Counted from the first letter of the stretch, positions 47,623-60,042 are shown. The stretch is DNA of 64,000 bases from Physcomitrium patens (GCF_000002425.4 NC_037253.1:12059145-12123144); one strand, 5' to 3'. Notes: generated by a model not told the origin, from the letters alone. Translations and numbers: made by a program.

Positions 47623-48174
47623 TGTCACGGCCATAATCATGTAAGCTAATAATTACATATAAAAATAGGTAGAAGTAAGTAAAAGTAGATAAAAATAAGT
47701 TAATTCTATAATATTTAATATAGAAGCTTCCTAGAAACTTCCTAGACGCTTCTTTGACTTCATAGGTGTCTTTAATTGACTTTTTGGATTAGAAACGTGG
47801 TCAAAAAGTTGGCCATGTGCCACACATGTTGTTAGCTTGAAGATCAAGCTAACTATGTGGCCCACACGTAGAAAAACTTGCCTTGTAAGTCAAGGCATGT
47901 GTCCTACAAAGTCAATACATATTGGAGGTCCTATAGAACGTCGCCACGTAGCCTCTAGTTAGATAGTATATATAGAGACAAGAGTGAAGGCTTCTTCACT
48001 CTTGTCAACTCCTTTCTTGCTTCTAGTCCAGGTTCAAGAGTCTTTAGTTTCTTGTCTTGTGGCAATAGCCATTCCAGTTTCCTTTTAATATACCTACTTG
48101 TTTATATTTTGACTTATTATATCGAGATAGCCTTTTGGTGTATATTTTCCCTCATCGGGTCTTTATCCTTGACA
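47623..48174 (+). repeat. Chromovirus 3' LTR, 552 bp
   Basis: Pairs with 41802-42353. About 11 substitutions, 7 of them transitions, no indel. Followed by TCAAT. Confidence 0.95.
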
Positions 48175-48297
48175 TCAATTCCTAAGCCATGTCCTGACTT
48201 TTTCGCTGCTAAATCATCTCTACATCTCTGCAATACTACCACTCTAATATCTTTTGATAGGAATTCCTTCACCTCACTGCCTTCTTTAAATAGCCAC
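48175..48297 (-). other. Interrupted target sequence, possibly coding
   Basis: A short stretch between the chromovirus and a G2 solo LTR. On the minus strand it is open in one frame (…EFLSKDIRVVVLQRCRDDLAAK…). It should join 41801 on one side and 50063 on the other. I do not recognise it. Confidence 0.3.
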
Positions 48298-50058
48298 TGT
48301 CATATCATATAAAGTGTTACTTGAGAGTGCATCAAGCACTTGGTTGTGGAAGGTAGAATAGAAATTATAATAATAAAATATTAATTCTAATAGAATACTA
48401 AATAAATTCTAATTAAACATTAATAATATTAAATAAGATTAAATCGTATTCAAAAGAAATCTTAAAGAAATTACAAAAGAAAAAATAAAAAATCTTAAAC
48501 GAGTTGAAAGAAAATCTACAATAAATCTTAAAATAATCCTTAAGAAGTCCTAAAAAATATAAAAATAATCACAAATATATTTTAAATAAATCTCAATGAA
48601 ATTCTAATTTAATCTTAATGGACTTCAATCAAATCTTAACTCAAATTCTAAATCAAATCTTAAATAAATCTTAAACTCCACACCAAATCTTAAATTAAAT
48701 TCTAGATCTTAAATCAAATCCTAAATCAAATCTAAATCAAACCTTAGACAAATCTTAAATCCTAAGTCAAACCCTAGATCCTAAATCAAATCCTAGATCT
48801 TAAATCAAATCTTCAATCAAATCCTAAACAAGTTCTAAATCCTAAACCAAACCTTAAATCAAACCTTAGACAAATTCTAAATCCTAAATCAAATCCTAGA
48901 TCAAATCTTAGACAAATCCTAAATCCTAAATTAAATCCTAAATCAAATCCTAGACAAATCCTAAAACCTAAATCAAATCTTAGATCCTAAACCAAATCCT
49001 AATCTTACTCAATCTAATCCTAATACAATTTAAAACCTCAATATCTATCAATTGAACCATTGATCTTGCTTAAAAATTTACATACCTTTTAATAACTAAA
49101 TTTACAATAATTAGATAAAATTTTAAGATAATCGCATTCACCAAATAGAAGAAAAATCCTAAATTTTCCTATGGTGTTGGCTAGCCTCTTATTCCAACCT
49201 AAATGTTGAACTTCTAATATCAATATCTCTTTAATGAATTGTTTAATTATTCTCAAATTTTATTTGTATATAGAAAATCAAATCTATTAATTTTAAATAT
49301 AAATTTTATTCCAATCCAACTAATAAATTACTAAAGATCTTAAAAAACCTAACTACCTTTCAAAGTCCAATTTCCAAGACCTCAATCTACTTAAAATTAA
49401 CTAACCTTTAATTAACCATTCGATTAAGCTCAAACTTATAGTATACACTTTAGACATATATTCTTATAATTTTTAAAAATTTAAACTATAGATCTAATAT
49501 CAAACTTATAAATTTTTTAAAAATATATTATCCTTTTTATTTCATAAATTTCAAAGTTATTCAAAACAACTGTGACTTTGCAAAGCTCTTGTAAATTCAT
49601 TATATACTCAATTCTTTCAAAATTAATTCTTAAAGAAATCTTATCAAGTCTATTTTCAAATTTTACTCTTTGATCTTCCAAAAAAACTCTCAAATTACCA
49701 TTCATACTCAGTTTTGTATCTTGGGGTCTGATTTTGATCTAGGTTGATAATTGGTCTTCTTTGAGTACCAAATTTTGTCTTTTTGAATTAATTTTTATTC
49801 CAATCAACTCCTAAATTCTTCTTATATATGCTCATATTCTTTATTTTTCTAATCCATCTTATTTTATCTTATTTTTGGCCTTACAAAGTAAATTGAAGCC
49901 TACTTTACAAAAAGATAGCATTTAAATCTTTAGTTTTATTTTCTTTTGGACTATTGTCTATTTACTAAGATAATTTGTTACAATATTTAAAGTAAGATCT
50001 TTTGTAATATAATATATTCTTCATTTCTTTTACTTATTAGTCATATTACATCATGACA
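48298..50058 (-). repeat. G2 solo LTR, 1761 bp, with long telomere-like array
   Basis: Plus-strand ends TGTCATATCAT and TTACATCATGACA. Flanks CCAC (48294-48297) and CCAT (50059-50062) fit a 4-bp target duplication with one C-to-T change. About 48600-49010 is an imperfect array of AAATCCTAAATCAAATCCTAG-like units, the longest in the window, which explains the greater length. The G2 terminal block is recognisable at its start (GAGAGTGCATCAAGCAC). Confidence 0.75.
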
Positions 50059-51137
50059 CCATATAATTAAGATCCATCAACATCAATCAGCACAACACTA
50101 CTATTGCTTATCTTTTAGTCAATTTGAGCTCCTTTAAAATTGCCACCCTTTCTTCCTCCAATCAACAACCTTCTCTATTGATCTCAATATACTTCTATGC
50201 CCACAACCAATAACTTCTTTTCACTACAATCTTCACCCTTTTCTTCTTAGATTTTCTCACTCATCCTCTTATTTAATCACAATTCAATCTTTTATGCAAC
50301 TCCTACACAAATTGCTATCCTATCCCATAATCTCCACTTTTTTCTTTAGCACAAAATTTTCTAAGTAGCATGTCTCTGACTAGATTTGCTATTGCTCATC
50401 TTTTCTATACCATATCTTGGGCCACCTTACCTTGCTGCCTTCATTAATTCCGCCCCATTCAAATTTTGGTGCTCCATACTTCATCTATCTAATATTATTA
50501 ATATAACTTGCCTAGTCTAGAACCATCTAGATCAAAACTTACACAACCTAAATCTATCTAATAAAGTAGGTCGTCAATTTATATATATATATATATTTTT
50601 TTAAGTTTCCAACATATTTTTATAAAAGATTTTTAGAAGCTCTTTTAGAAGTCTTTTTTATTCTATTCTTACCTAAAAATAGTTTGTCTAAATTTTTTAC
50701 TATTTTTAATATATTTTTTTATTTTTAAAAGTCTAGATAACGTATTTTTTATTATTTATTCCTTTCTTTATTGCTTTGTAAATATAAGACTACTATTCCT
50801 ATTTAATCTAATTTTAAACCACAATTTTTTCATCAACCATTATGATTGTATTCAATTTAATACCTAAATAAAACTTTTCTTCAATAATTTATTCTATTTA
50901 AGTACATCCAACCTTTTTTCTTTTTAATTCCATTGATTTATTCTAATATTTATTTTAACTACATTATAAGTCATGAAATTTGGCTTACATCTTGATATAT
51001 ATTCTTCTACCAATATTGTTCCTTCAATTTAGCAAAATTAGCCAATATTCTTCTATATTCTAATTACAAACTATCATAAAATACTTCGAGTAATTTTTGT
51101 TGTTTTTCTTTTATATCTACTATTTGTGGTGGCATTT
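50059..51137. other. AT-rich stretch without recognisable gene
   Basis: Pyrimidine-rich on the plus strand and low complexity in places (50580-50605 TA repeat). No similarity recognised. It ends with CATTT, the target duplication of element D. Confidence 0.5.
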
Positions 51138-51665
51138 TGTTGTTCTCGTTGCCTTCAAGCTTTAATAGACCAAAACAATTGAACTAATAGAGGTGGGTTC
51201 GAACATAAGAAAAGACTGGTTATATGAATTGGGTCTGTTAGTGTCACAATTGACTATATTCTGGCTATCTGAAATCAAGTATCAAACTACAAAACGCCAA
51301 GGCTTACTACTTCTGACTTAATTCAATCCATAATCCATTTTACGATTATCAATTCAACAATACTTCTCTCAATCACCATTCTTCATAAGCAAATAATAAA
51401 GAAAATAAAGAGATAGCACCAAGCTTACTTTGGCTTATGACTCTCAGTCTGGCTCTCGATCTCTCTTTTTTCAACCTATTTATCCTATCAAAAAGATGAT
51501 CCGTCGGCTTGTGGATTCCAAAGGTTATGATCCTTTGAATTCTTAACCATTTATTCTACTAACAACCTACTGTTACCAACTAAACTGCCTAACTATCAGT
51601 CTAATTCTCAAGATTGTCAATAATCAACTAGTAACTTATCACAAAGTTTATTTACCTATTCTACA
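51138..51665 (-). repeat. Element D 3' LTR, 528 bp
   Basis: Pairs with 58258-58811. Plus-strand edges TGTTGTTCTCG and TATTCTACA. It is 26 bp shorter because it has one fewer copy of the GACTCTCAGTCTGGCTCTCGA-like unit. Confidence 0.85.
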
Positions 51666-51671
51666 TAGCTC

Positions 51672-52141
51672 CACTCTTAATTATGCAGCATCCTCATAAA
51701 TATTATTTAGCCTCAACTTATTAAGACGTAGTAGCATTGGCTTCTTCAATCAATGATGTTGGCTTACCACCCTTTGAATTAGTGACCTTCTCCTCTTTAC
51801 ATCTTTGTCATCTGCCTTCGTGTTCGATGGTTCTCTATCCAAACGCACCATCAAATCTTCATTCAATAAACTCAATTTCCATATCTGAGACTCACGTTGG
51901 CAATTTGGTTGTCACGCTCCTCCAACATCTTCTGCCATTCTTTTGTCAGTTTCAAAGGTATCTCCAAAGGTATTATCACTGAAACTGGCGTATTGGTCTA
52001 TATTAAATTATTGGCCTCCTTCACTAATGCTGCTAGTTGAGACTGCAACATTGCAACCTCTACATATAGCTACTCTTGCCATTCCTTCCAATCGGTCGCC
52101 ATCCTTACTATCTCATATATCATGTTCGCTATCTTCTCCAT
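51672..52141 (-). pseudogene. Element D frame between integrase and 3' LTR
   Basis: On the minus strand from ATG at 52139-52141: MEKIANMIYEIVRMATDWKE, then VEVAMLQSQLAALVKEANNL and KEWQKMLEERDNQIANVSL, a pattern of heptad-like hydrophobics suggesting a coiled coil. In-frame stops are mostly TAG or TGA at likely former Gln or Arg codons. Its position matches the third frame of the chromovirus but the sequence is unrelated. Function unknown. Confidence 0.4.
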
Positions 52142-52229
52142 AACCAAAAAAAAAAACACAATTCTTGTCAAGAGCCCCCTTCCTACTTCTTATTATAGTC
52201 CAATCAATTGGATCAACTCCCCTTTTGTA

Positions 52230-55180
52230 ATAGAAAATCCATCCCGCATTTATGTATAGTAAAGTTTAAGCCGATTACCATTGATCTGTATCATAAATTT
52301 AGTACCTATAAAATCTTCCAATTGTATTGAACCATTTGGAAATCCGTCAATAACTCAATATGGCCCATGCCATCGAATTTAAAATTTTCTTAGAAAATTT
52401 TTAAATCGACTATCGTGAAGAAGTACCAAATTATTTTGCATAAAAGCCTTTGGTCTAAGCTTACTATCATAATAAGTCTTCCTTCATTTTTGGATAGTTT
52501 CTATTATCATTAATGCATTGGCTCTAGTTTCATCCAATTTTTCTAATTCTTCTAAATGGTGCTATAATGAATCCTGATCTCTCAATCTATTATCTATAGC
52601 AATTTGTTAACTTTGGACTTCTAATTCAATAGGTAAGATTTCTTCTTAGCTATAAATCAATTGGAAAGGAGTAACATTGGTAGTAACTTTATACATAGTA
52701 CGGTATGTCGATAAAGCTGCGAACAACTAAGTGTCCCAATCTGTTCCCGCTCCTAAAACTGTTTTTGTTAAGATTTTATATAAAATTCTATTAGTCTTTT
52801 CTCTTTGTCTATTGGCTCTAGGATGATATGGTGTAGTCTTTCGATATTTTATCTCATATTTAGCCATGAGTGCTTCGATTGTACTATTTATAAAATAAGT
52901 TCTTCGATCAATAACCAATTCTCATGGACAACCGAACCATGTAATAATATTTTCATACAAAAAGGTTGCTACTGTACTTGCAATATCCATTTTCGTAGCT
53001 ACGGCTTCAGCCCATTTTGTTACGTAATCTGTTGCTACCAGTATATACTATTTTTGTCAATTTCTCGAGGCTGGTGCAATTGGTCCCACAAAATCAATTC
53101 TCCATTTTTCAAAAGGCGCTTGAGCCAGAATTGGTACCAATGGCATTGTTGAAGTTCTAGTAGGTCGACCCGTTCTCTAACATGGATCACAATGACAAAG
53201 GAATTGGTCGGCATCTGCAAATATTGTTGGCTACCAATAACCAGCCTGTAAAATTTTACAAGCCGTGCTGTCCCCCACAAAATGTCCACCACAACTATCT
53301 AAGTAGCAACCTTCCAATACAGTACACACTTTAGTCTGATAAATATAGCATTACAAAACTCCATCCTTGCCTTGTTTATATAAAGCTTCACCAATCATTA
53401 TATAAAGTGCACATTTTAATATTAAGCGATGTTTAAGTTTTTCATTAAAATTAGGTGAGAAGGTTTGAAATGTCAAATATTGAATTATTTCACTATACTC
53501 TGGAGTAATTACATCTATCGCAATCAGTTCCATATTAGGTAGTGCATCGTTAATGGATTCATTACCCAATATATTGGATAACCGAGATAAATGGTCCATA
53601 TTGGAATGTGATTTTTCTGATCTTATATGAATAGGAAAGTCAAATTCCTGCAAGAGTAGAACCCATCCTGCAATACGACCACTCAATTGATGCTTATTAA
53701 TCATATATTTTAAAGCATCATGGTTGACATAGAAAAAAAATTTATAACTAAGAAGATAATGTCGAAACTTTTGTATGGAATAAATCATTCTCAATACTTC
53801 TCTTTTGGTTGTTGTATAATTTCTTTCAGCTCCTACCAATTGACAACTTGCATAACAAATAGGATGATCAAAACCCCGGTCATCTTTTTGGCTTACCACA
53901 GAATCAGGCACAACATTAAATGCATCCACATAAACTTAGAATGGTTTTGTCCAATAAGATGCCACCAATATTGGTACTGAAACCAATTTTTGTTTCAATG
54001 TTTCGAATGCAATTGTACATTCCTTTGTCCAAAATGAACTGATTCCATCAGTTAGTGGTTTCTTCAAGAGATTTGTCAAGGAAAGGTATATAACTAAGAA
54101 TAGATAGATAAATCACCGATAATAAGTGACATGGTTGACAAATGTTCAAACACTCGTAATAGTGTTTGGTTGCTTTAATTCTACTATAATCTTTATTTTA
54201 TCCGGATCTGTAGCAATGCTTACCATCAAAACTATATGACCTAATAGTTTATCAGAAGGCACACCAAATTGATACTTTTCTAAATTTAAAGAAATTCTAT
54301 ATTTGGTACATTGATTCAAACATTGATCTAGACATTCTAAATGCCTAGTTCTCATACTAAATGTACAAAAATCATCTAGAAATATTTCTATTGAAATTCG
54401 TAGATAATCCTAGAATACTTGCATCATTATCCTTTGAAATGTAGTTGGTACATTACAAAGCCTAAACGACATAACCTTATAGGCAAACGTCCCCCAATCC
54501 GTACTAAAAGTAGTTTTTAATTGATCTTCTTTTGTAATCTTAACTTGATTATAACTGGAGAATCCATCAAGAAATGAATAACATTCATGTCCAGTGACAA
54601 CATCTAATATACTATCTGTGAATCATAAAGAAAAATAATCCTTCTAGGTAGTCGCATTTAATTTTTAGAAATCTTGATAGATGAGAACTTTTCTATTCTT
54701 TTTCGGTACCATAACAATTGGTGAAATCCATTCACTGAAAAGAACTAGATAGATAAATCCAACCTCCAAGAATTTATTCAGTTCTTCTTTTACCATAAGT
54801 AAGTATTTTGGATTAAGTCGATATTGTCTTTAGCGTACTGGTGTAGCGTTCTTCTCAAATATAATTCGATGCTCAAAAACTTCAAGTAGAATTCCTTTCA
54901 AATCTACATACGACCATGCAAAAGTAATTTTATGCATTAAAAAGTAATCCATCCAAATTTCTTGGACTGATGTTTTGCTCAATTCTAGAATCTTTCATAA
55001 AATCGGACACATTAGAACTTTCCAACTTCAGTTCCATAGCACTAACATGATTAACATCTCGTCTATTCATCCAATATACAATCATATGATCAGAATCCTC
55101 AATAATATCTGGAAGAATTAAGTACTCTGTTGGTCCCCTACATTGGTAGTTCATTCTAGTGTGCTTGATAACTTACCTTG
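52230..55180 (-). pseudogene. Element D pol: RT, RNase H, integrase
   Basis: RT (about 54900-54150): WISPIVMVPKKN, SFLDGFSSYNQ, FLDDFCTFS with the Asp pair, LEKYQFGVPSDKLLGHIV. RNase H (53930-53400): HPICYASCQLVGAERNYTTT, EVLRMIYSIQKFRHYLL, DHLSRL. Integrase (about 53290-52300): a GGHFVGD-type zinc region in shifted frames, then TPYHPRANRQREKTNRIL (52850-52790), where the catalytic Glu of the usual NGQAE is recognisable as REK with changes. Several frameshifts. Inactive. Confidence 0.8.
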
Positions 55181-55429
55181 TATTACCATAGATTGGAGCA
55201 GGTACACCAATTTCTTCTTCTGTAGACTCATCTTCATAATCTGACGTGAATTTTGAACTGGCAGCTTGAGTTTCTCCGTGATATTGAACATGGTACATTT
55301 GAAGCACAATTTTATTATTACATTTCTCAATTGTCAATGTACCATGGCTCCAGTCATTTTGAGCTTAAGCTTGATACAACCACGGTCACCCTAATAAAAT
55401 TGGATAGACAATATAGAGCTTCACAATTA

Positions 55430-57867
55430 AAAAATAATATAATCAATTTTATAGGTAATCCTCATAATTACAATATCAATACTTTGTAAAATATCCATAG
55501 GTTTAACTCGACTAGAGTCAGTCATTCTCAAAACGACTATAGTAGGCAATAAGTGATCCAAATCCAGCTCCTGCATTATAGCCGTATTCATAAGATTTAT
55601 ACTAGATCCTCTGTCTATTTACACTTCCAATAATAATACTCCATCAATTGAAACATCAATCGTAGGTGCACTCGGATTGGGATTCAAACTTCCTTCTCGG
55701 ATTTTTTTATTTCGAGATCTACGACAAATTAATGAAAAATTTAAGATAGTTTGGCACTCAGGTGCTACCGCCAATAGTTGATTCATGGAGATTGTGGATT
55801 GTATGGTGTCCAAATCTTTTAGAATATCATATGGTTCTGTATTAGTGGTAATTCATAATGTCTGTTTCTTCTTCTTAATCCTAGACATCGATGCAGATAA
55901 ATTGGTTTTTTCTATATTGAAGATTGGTAAATTTTTTGGAATTCAATTTGATAGAGTCTGTAAAATCGGTTCTTTCAACAGATAAGATTGTTCTCCCAAT
56001 TGGGCTAATATTGGTTCTTTGGAATTCATGCCTCTTAGAAAATCTTTAAACGGAAAGAACGTTTTTTGAAACTGTGTAGAGAATAGAACAGCTCGACAGA
56101 GAACCGAAGCCTCCGTAATTGGTATCTCATTACAGTGCACAACCAATTCAAATCTTATACTAAGTAAAGGATCCATGTCAGGACCTGGATTGGATGTCTC
56201 CATAATTCGGTCCAATTAGCCCTTCGCTTCAGGATCACCCAAATGTTGAATTGGTCCTTTTTCCTTTTGTTGACTTCTTGTAAGGACACCTCGGACTACT
56301 TCTACCCGATGAACTAGTGAATCTTGAGGACCTTAATTTATCTCTTCTATTTTTTCTTCACTTTGGATCTACTAATCTCGATTATTGAAATTGAACGGAG
56401 CATTACATTCTTGATAAGTATGTCCCAACTGCTTGTAATTTGTACATATTGGCGCATAATCGTCACTGGCTTTGGGATTGAGACATTCACTGGCATAATG
56501 ATCAATCTTTTTGCAACGGAAATAACAAAGTGGTCTTCTTGTACCTCCATTTGGCATATTGGATGTCTCCACTGGTATATACCTACTAAGCTTGTCCCAT
56601 GTAGGGTTAGAAAATGATCTTGGTTGTCTCGTTGGTACGGAGGATACTTGGTTTGATGACGCTAGTGGAGTATATTGCTGATACCTCTGCTGCTCCTTTT
56701 AGTAGTTCTGAGGGTTTAATGCAGACCCCTGATTAAAATTGGAACTTTGAAAATTATTGAATGTTCGATTAGATCGATTTCCATTCCATCCATACGTATT
56801 TTCTATTTGAACTAGATTGACTTTCCATTGAGTCGGTGGGACCATGGTCTGATTAGTGAATTGTTGTTGCTTGTGTAAATCCCAACAGTTTTGGGTAGGG
56901 TACTTTCCTCTGCAAAATGTATATTGAACACCCGTTTGTCTGGGTGATGGACATTCTGTATCAAAATGACTTTGTTCCTTACAATTATTACAGCATACAT
57001 TAAGTCTCGTATTAGAAGGCTTATGTTGTTTTTCCTTGTCTTTAGCCAAATTGATGGCCAATTCTTCCATCTTCTTTGTTAGATTTAATAACAAGCTTCA
57101 TTTGGATCTTTAATAGTTGCATTTGTGAACAACTTTGGTTGTTGATAGGTTGGTAATGTAAAATAAGGTGTCATCATCATTGGCGCTATTGCTTGAAGTG
57201 GTGTAGCATTAATTGATTGTTGCAACATAACATTCTTCACATTGGACACAGCCATTTGTGGATAATTATCCATCAACACATTTCTTGGTTGTATTTATTA
57301 GCTTTCTAAACTCGGAATCATCATGGCCTCCACTGTTAACAATTGATCATAATGACATTCTTTCCACACCTTTGCTCGTAGCAATGATGCATCTACTGTA
57401 GCTAGTCGAGTCTCTTTTACAAACATTTTTAATTCTGGTGGATGCAAACCATTAATTAATATCAACAATATAAACACATGTGGCATTTGATTATTTGACT
57501 ATTTACAAAGTATATCCGTGATCCGGCCATAATAGGACTCTACAAATTCTCCTGCAAACATCCTGCTATTCATAAAACTTTCTCGAAGCCGATCTTCAAA
57601 TCCAATTGGTCTAAAATGGATTAGGAAGGCATTCCTCAAGGCCTCTCAATTAGAAAATCTACCCACTGGTTGCCGAATATACCATTCAAAAGCTGTATCT
57701 TTTAAAATTGCTGACAACCATCTCAAGCAAATGTCTTCAATTCTATCATTATTAGCTACATAAGCTGTCAAGAATTGAGATACATGGTGATCGGGATCAA
57801 AGCCTGGCCAACCACTAAAAGTAGGTAATGGTGCCACACTTGTAGTTCAGTCTCCTACTGCTCCCAT
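55430..57867 (-). pseudogene. Element D gag and protease
   Basis: Starts at ATG 57865-57867. Gag domain: PTFSGWPGFDPDHHVSQFL, CLRWLSAILKDTAFEWY. Knuckles: CCNNCKEQSHFDTEC (about 57000-56955), a second CFRG-type motif, and CTNYKQLGHTYQEC (about 56450), where one Cys is Tyr. After a linker (FELVVHCNEIPIT) the protease follows near 55620 with IDRGSSINLMN, the usual D(S/G)G now DRG. Many stops. Confidence 0.75.
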
Positions 57868-58241
57868 TTATACTGCAATTGGTACTTCTGGCACTCCCGC
57901 GGCTATTTGTGTTATCACTGGTCCCCTTACTATTTGAATTTGAATTTTTCTTCCTTTGGTTTTTTTTGGACTTACAATTCCTTTTTGTTGTTTCCGTAGG
58001 CTATTTCTTATGCGTAATCACTCTTGTCTTTTCTTTGCTTGTAGATCAATTCTTTGATAATCCTCTCCTTCATGATTATCACTCATAATCTTTCATTTTT
58101 CTTGACAAAATCAATATTGCCTTGAATTATAACTCACATATTTGTAACCCTAAAATTGGTTCTTTCCACGTTCTCATTCAACATATAATTCCATCTCCCA
58201 TACAATCAATTTCTAATATTTTATATTGTTATCATTTCTTT

Positions 58242-58254
58242 GGCAGCAGTGCCA
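58242..58254 (-). other. Candidate primer binding site of element D
   Basis: Minus strand TGGCACTGCTGCC, 3 bases after the LTR. It resembles the TGGCGCCGTTGCC site used by several plant Ty3 elements, with transitions. Confidence 0.5.
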
Positions 58255-58257
58255 AAA

Positions 58258-58811
58258 TGTTGTTCTCGTTGCATTCAAGCTTCAGTAGACCAAAGCAATT
58301 GAACTTATAGAGGTGGATTCAAACACGAGAAAAGACTGGTTATATGAATTGAGTCTGTTAGTGTCACAATTGACTATATTCTGGCTATGTGAAATCAATT
58401 ATCAAACTACAAAATACCGAGGCTTACTACTTCTGACTCAATTCAATCCATAATCCATTCTACGATTATCAATTCAACAATACTTCTCTCAATCACCATT
58501 CTTCATAAGCAAATAATAAAGAAAATAAAGAGGTAGCACCAAGCTTATCCAAGCTTACGACTCTTAGTTTGACTCTCGACTTATGACTCTCAGTCTGGCT
58601 TTCGATCTCTTTTTCCTCATCTTATTTATCCTACCAAAAAGATGATCTATTGACTAGCGGATTCCAAAGGTTATGACCCTTTGAATTCTTAACTATTTAT
58701 TCTACTAATAAACTACTATTACCAGTTAAACTACCTAACCATCAATCTAATTCTCAAGGTTGTCAATAATCAACTAGTAACTTACCACAAAGTTTATTTA
58801 CCTATTCTACA
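58258..58811 (-). repeat. Element D 5' LTR, 554 bp
   Basis: Pairs with 51138-51665, with an extra tandem unit around 58555-58605 (GACTCTTAGTTTGACTCTCGA next to GACTCTCAGTCTGGCTTTCGA). Confidence 0.85.
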
Positions 58812-58866
58812 TATTTCAATGTTTGATTTTTGCCTCTTTTATAAAAATCCTTATTTTAATTTAAAC

Positions 58867-58869
<3 letters not shown>

Positions 58870-58921
<52 letters not shown>
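58870..58921. repeat. (TA)n microsatellite, about 25 units
   Basis: The longest TA run in the window, just outside element D. Confidence 0.95.
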
Positions 58922-58923
<2 letters not shown>

Positions 58924-59135
58924 TATGTATTTAAATTTTTCAAATAATTAATTAATATGCTTAATCAAAGTGCTCAAATAATGTCGAATATCTAATAATT
59001 CTTTTTTATAATATTCTTTGTGAAATGACTTATCTTTCTTTTTTAATTATAAAACCAAATAAAATTTTGTACCTACATCATCAATATCTTGTACAATAAG
59101 TAGTTATTTTCAAAATGTAGATACCTAGTGTATAG

Positions 59136-59887
59136 TGTAAACAGGGATAGATAACTACTGAAAAGGTGGTTCAGTAGGTTGAATGGATGAATAGCCAGAA
59201 AAAGTAGTTATCATCTGTAGTATAGGAGTTGGTATCTCGGGATAGTATAAGGAGGATGAGAGAGGGGAAGAAAATGCCAGACTGTGAGAGTCGTAAGCCG
59301 AGGGCCAGACTGTGAGAGTTGTAAGCCGAGGGCCAGACTGCGATAGTACTGAGCCGGGGATAAGCTTGGTGCTATCTCTTCTTCTTAATTTTCTTGTTTC
59401 TTTTGTGTTAGTGTTGATTCTAGTGAAGAGAATCGATTTAATGAATTAATATTTGATTTACGAAGTTATTTATGGATCACTGTTTATCAATTGTTGTAAA
59501 AGATTGAGGACGTATGGAAGTTTCTAGTCACTGTTTATTGCAAGGTTGTAAGTTTAGTGGAGAGGAATTGTAATCGAAGGAATTGTCTTGATTAGATTTT
59601 GTAGATTGAAAGTTGTTCATTCCAGGGTTTGAGATATGCTTGTATGTTCATGAATTATACAAGGTACTGAAATTGTTATCGTGGATGTTATTGTATTGAT
59701 ATGAGAGAGTGGACAGTAGGAAGAAAAGTTAAGTATTCTTCAGTATGGTAAGCATTCAACAGTAGCGGTTAATTGCGTGATCCTAACAATTGGAGCTCAT
59801 ATACATGGTCATTCCCCGTGTTCAAATCCTCCTATATGGATTTATTCTGGGAGGTTTCTTCTGGAATAAGTAAAACGAGCAATTACA
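59136..59887 (+). repeat. Solo LTR related to element D
   Basis: Starts TGTAAACAGGGATAG and ends AACGAGCAATTACA. It aligns with the minus-strand D LTR, including CTAACA..TCATAT..CGTGTTcAAATCC near the end. Contains about three copies of a 28-bp unit (GCCAGACTGTGAGAGTCGTA…) at 59275-59359, the same unit repeated in the D LTRs. The flanks TATAG and TATCC are not a convincing duplication. The less decayed sequence suggests a younger subfamily than D. Confidence 0.6.
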
Positions 59888-60042
59888 TATCCTCAATCAT
59901 TTCATCTTTTCTATCATATCTTGTTTGAGATAACATATCTCCTATTGGATTGTTTTTACTTGTAACATGCCTAAATTTTAGATTTAATGATTTGATATAA
60001 ATAATTGTAGAATGGATAGGATCTTTTTTTCTTACAATACAT

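Larger units (their letters stand above)
41802..48174 (+). mobile_element. Ty3 chromovirus, structurally complete
   Basis: 6373 bp with two 552-bp LTRs of equal length differing at about 11 positions (2%). Perfect 5-bp target duplication TCAAT (41797-41801 and 48175-48179). Order: LTR, primer-like site, gag, protease-RT-RNase H-integrase-chromodomain, a third reading frame, purine tract, LTR. From its chromodomain and overall pol it resembles the Tcn1-like chromoviruses known from fungi and from mosses and lycophytes. In-frame stops in all three genes make it inactive. Confidence 0.92.
51138..58811 (-). mobile_element. Ty3 element D, complete in outline, decayed
   Basis: Minus strand. 5' LTR 58258-58811, 3' LTR 51138-51665. 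Flanks CATTT (51133-51137) and TATTT (58812-58816) fit a 5-bp target duplication with one change. Order: gag with knuckles, protease, RT, RNase H, integrase, and a further frame before the 3' LTR. No chromodomain was recognised. It is a third Ty3 lineage here, distinct from the chromovirus and G2, with frequent stops and frameshifts. Confidence 0.85.

Noticed and set aside
48298-50058. This LTR as the 5' LTR of the G2 element ending at 37743
   Set aside because: No primer site or gag start lies next to it, and the CCAC/CCAT flanks support an independent solo LTR.
59795-59835. Possible tRNA or tRNA-derived SINE (GAGCTCAT … GTGTTCAAATCC)
   Set aside because: The two boxes are too close, no cloverleaf forms by eye, and the same block aligns with the interior of element D LTRs.
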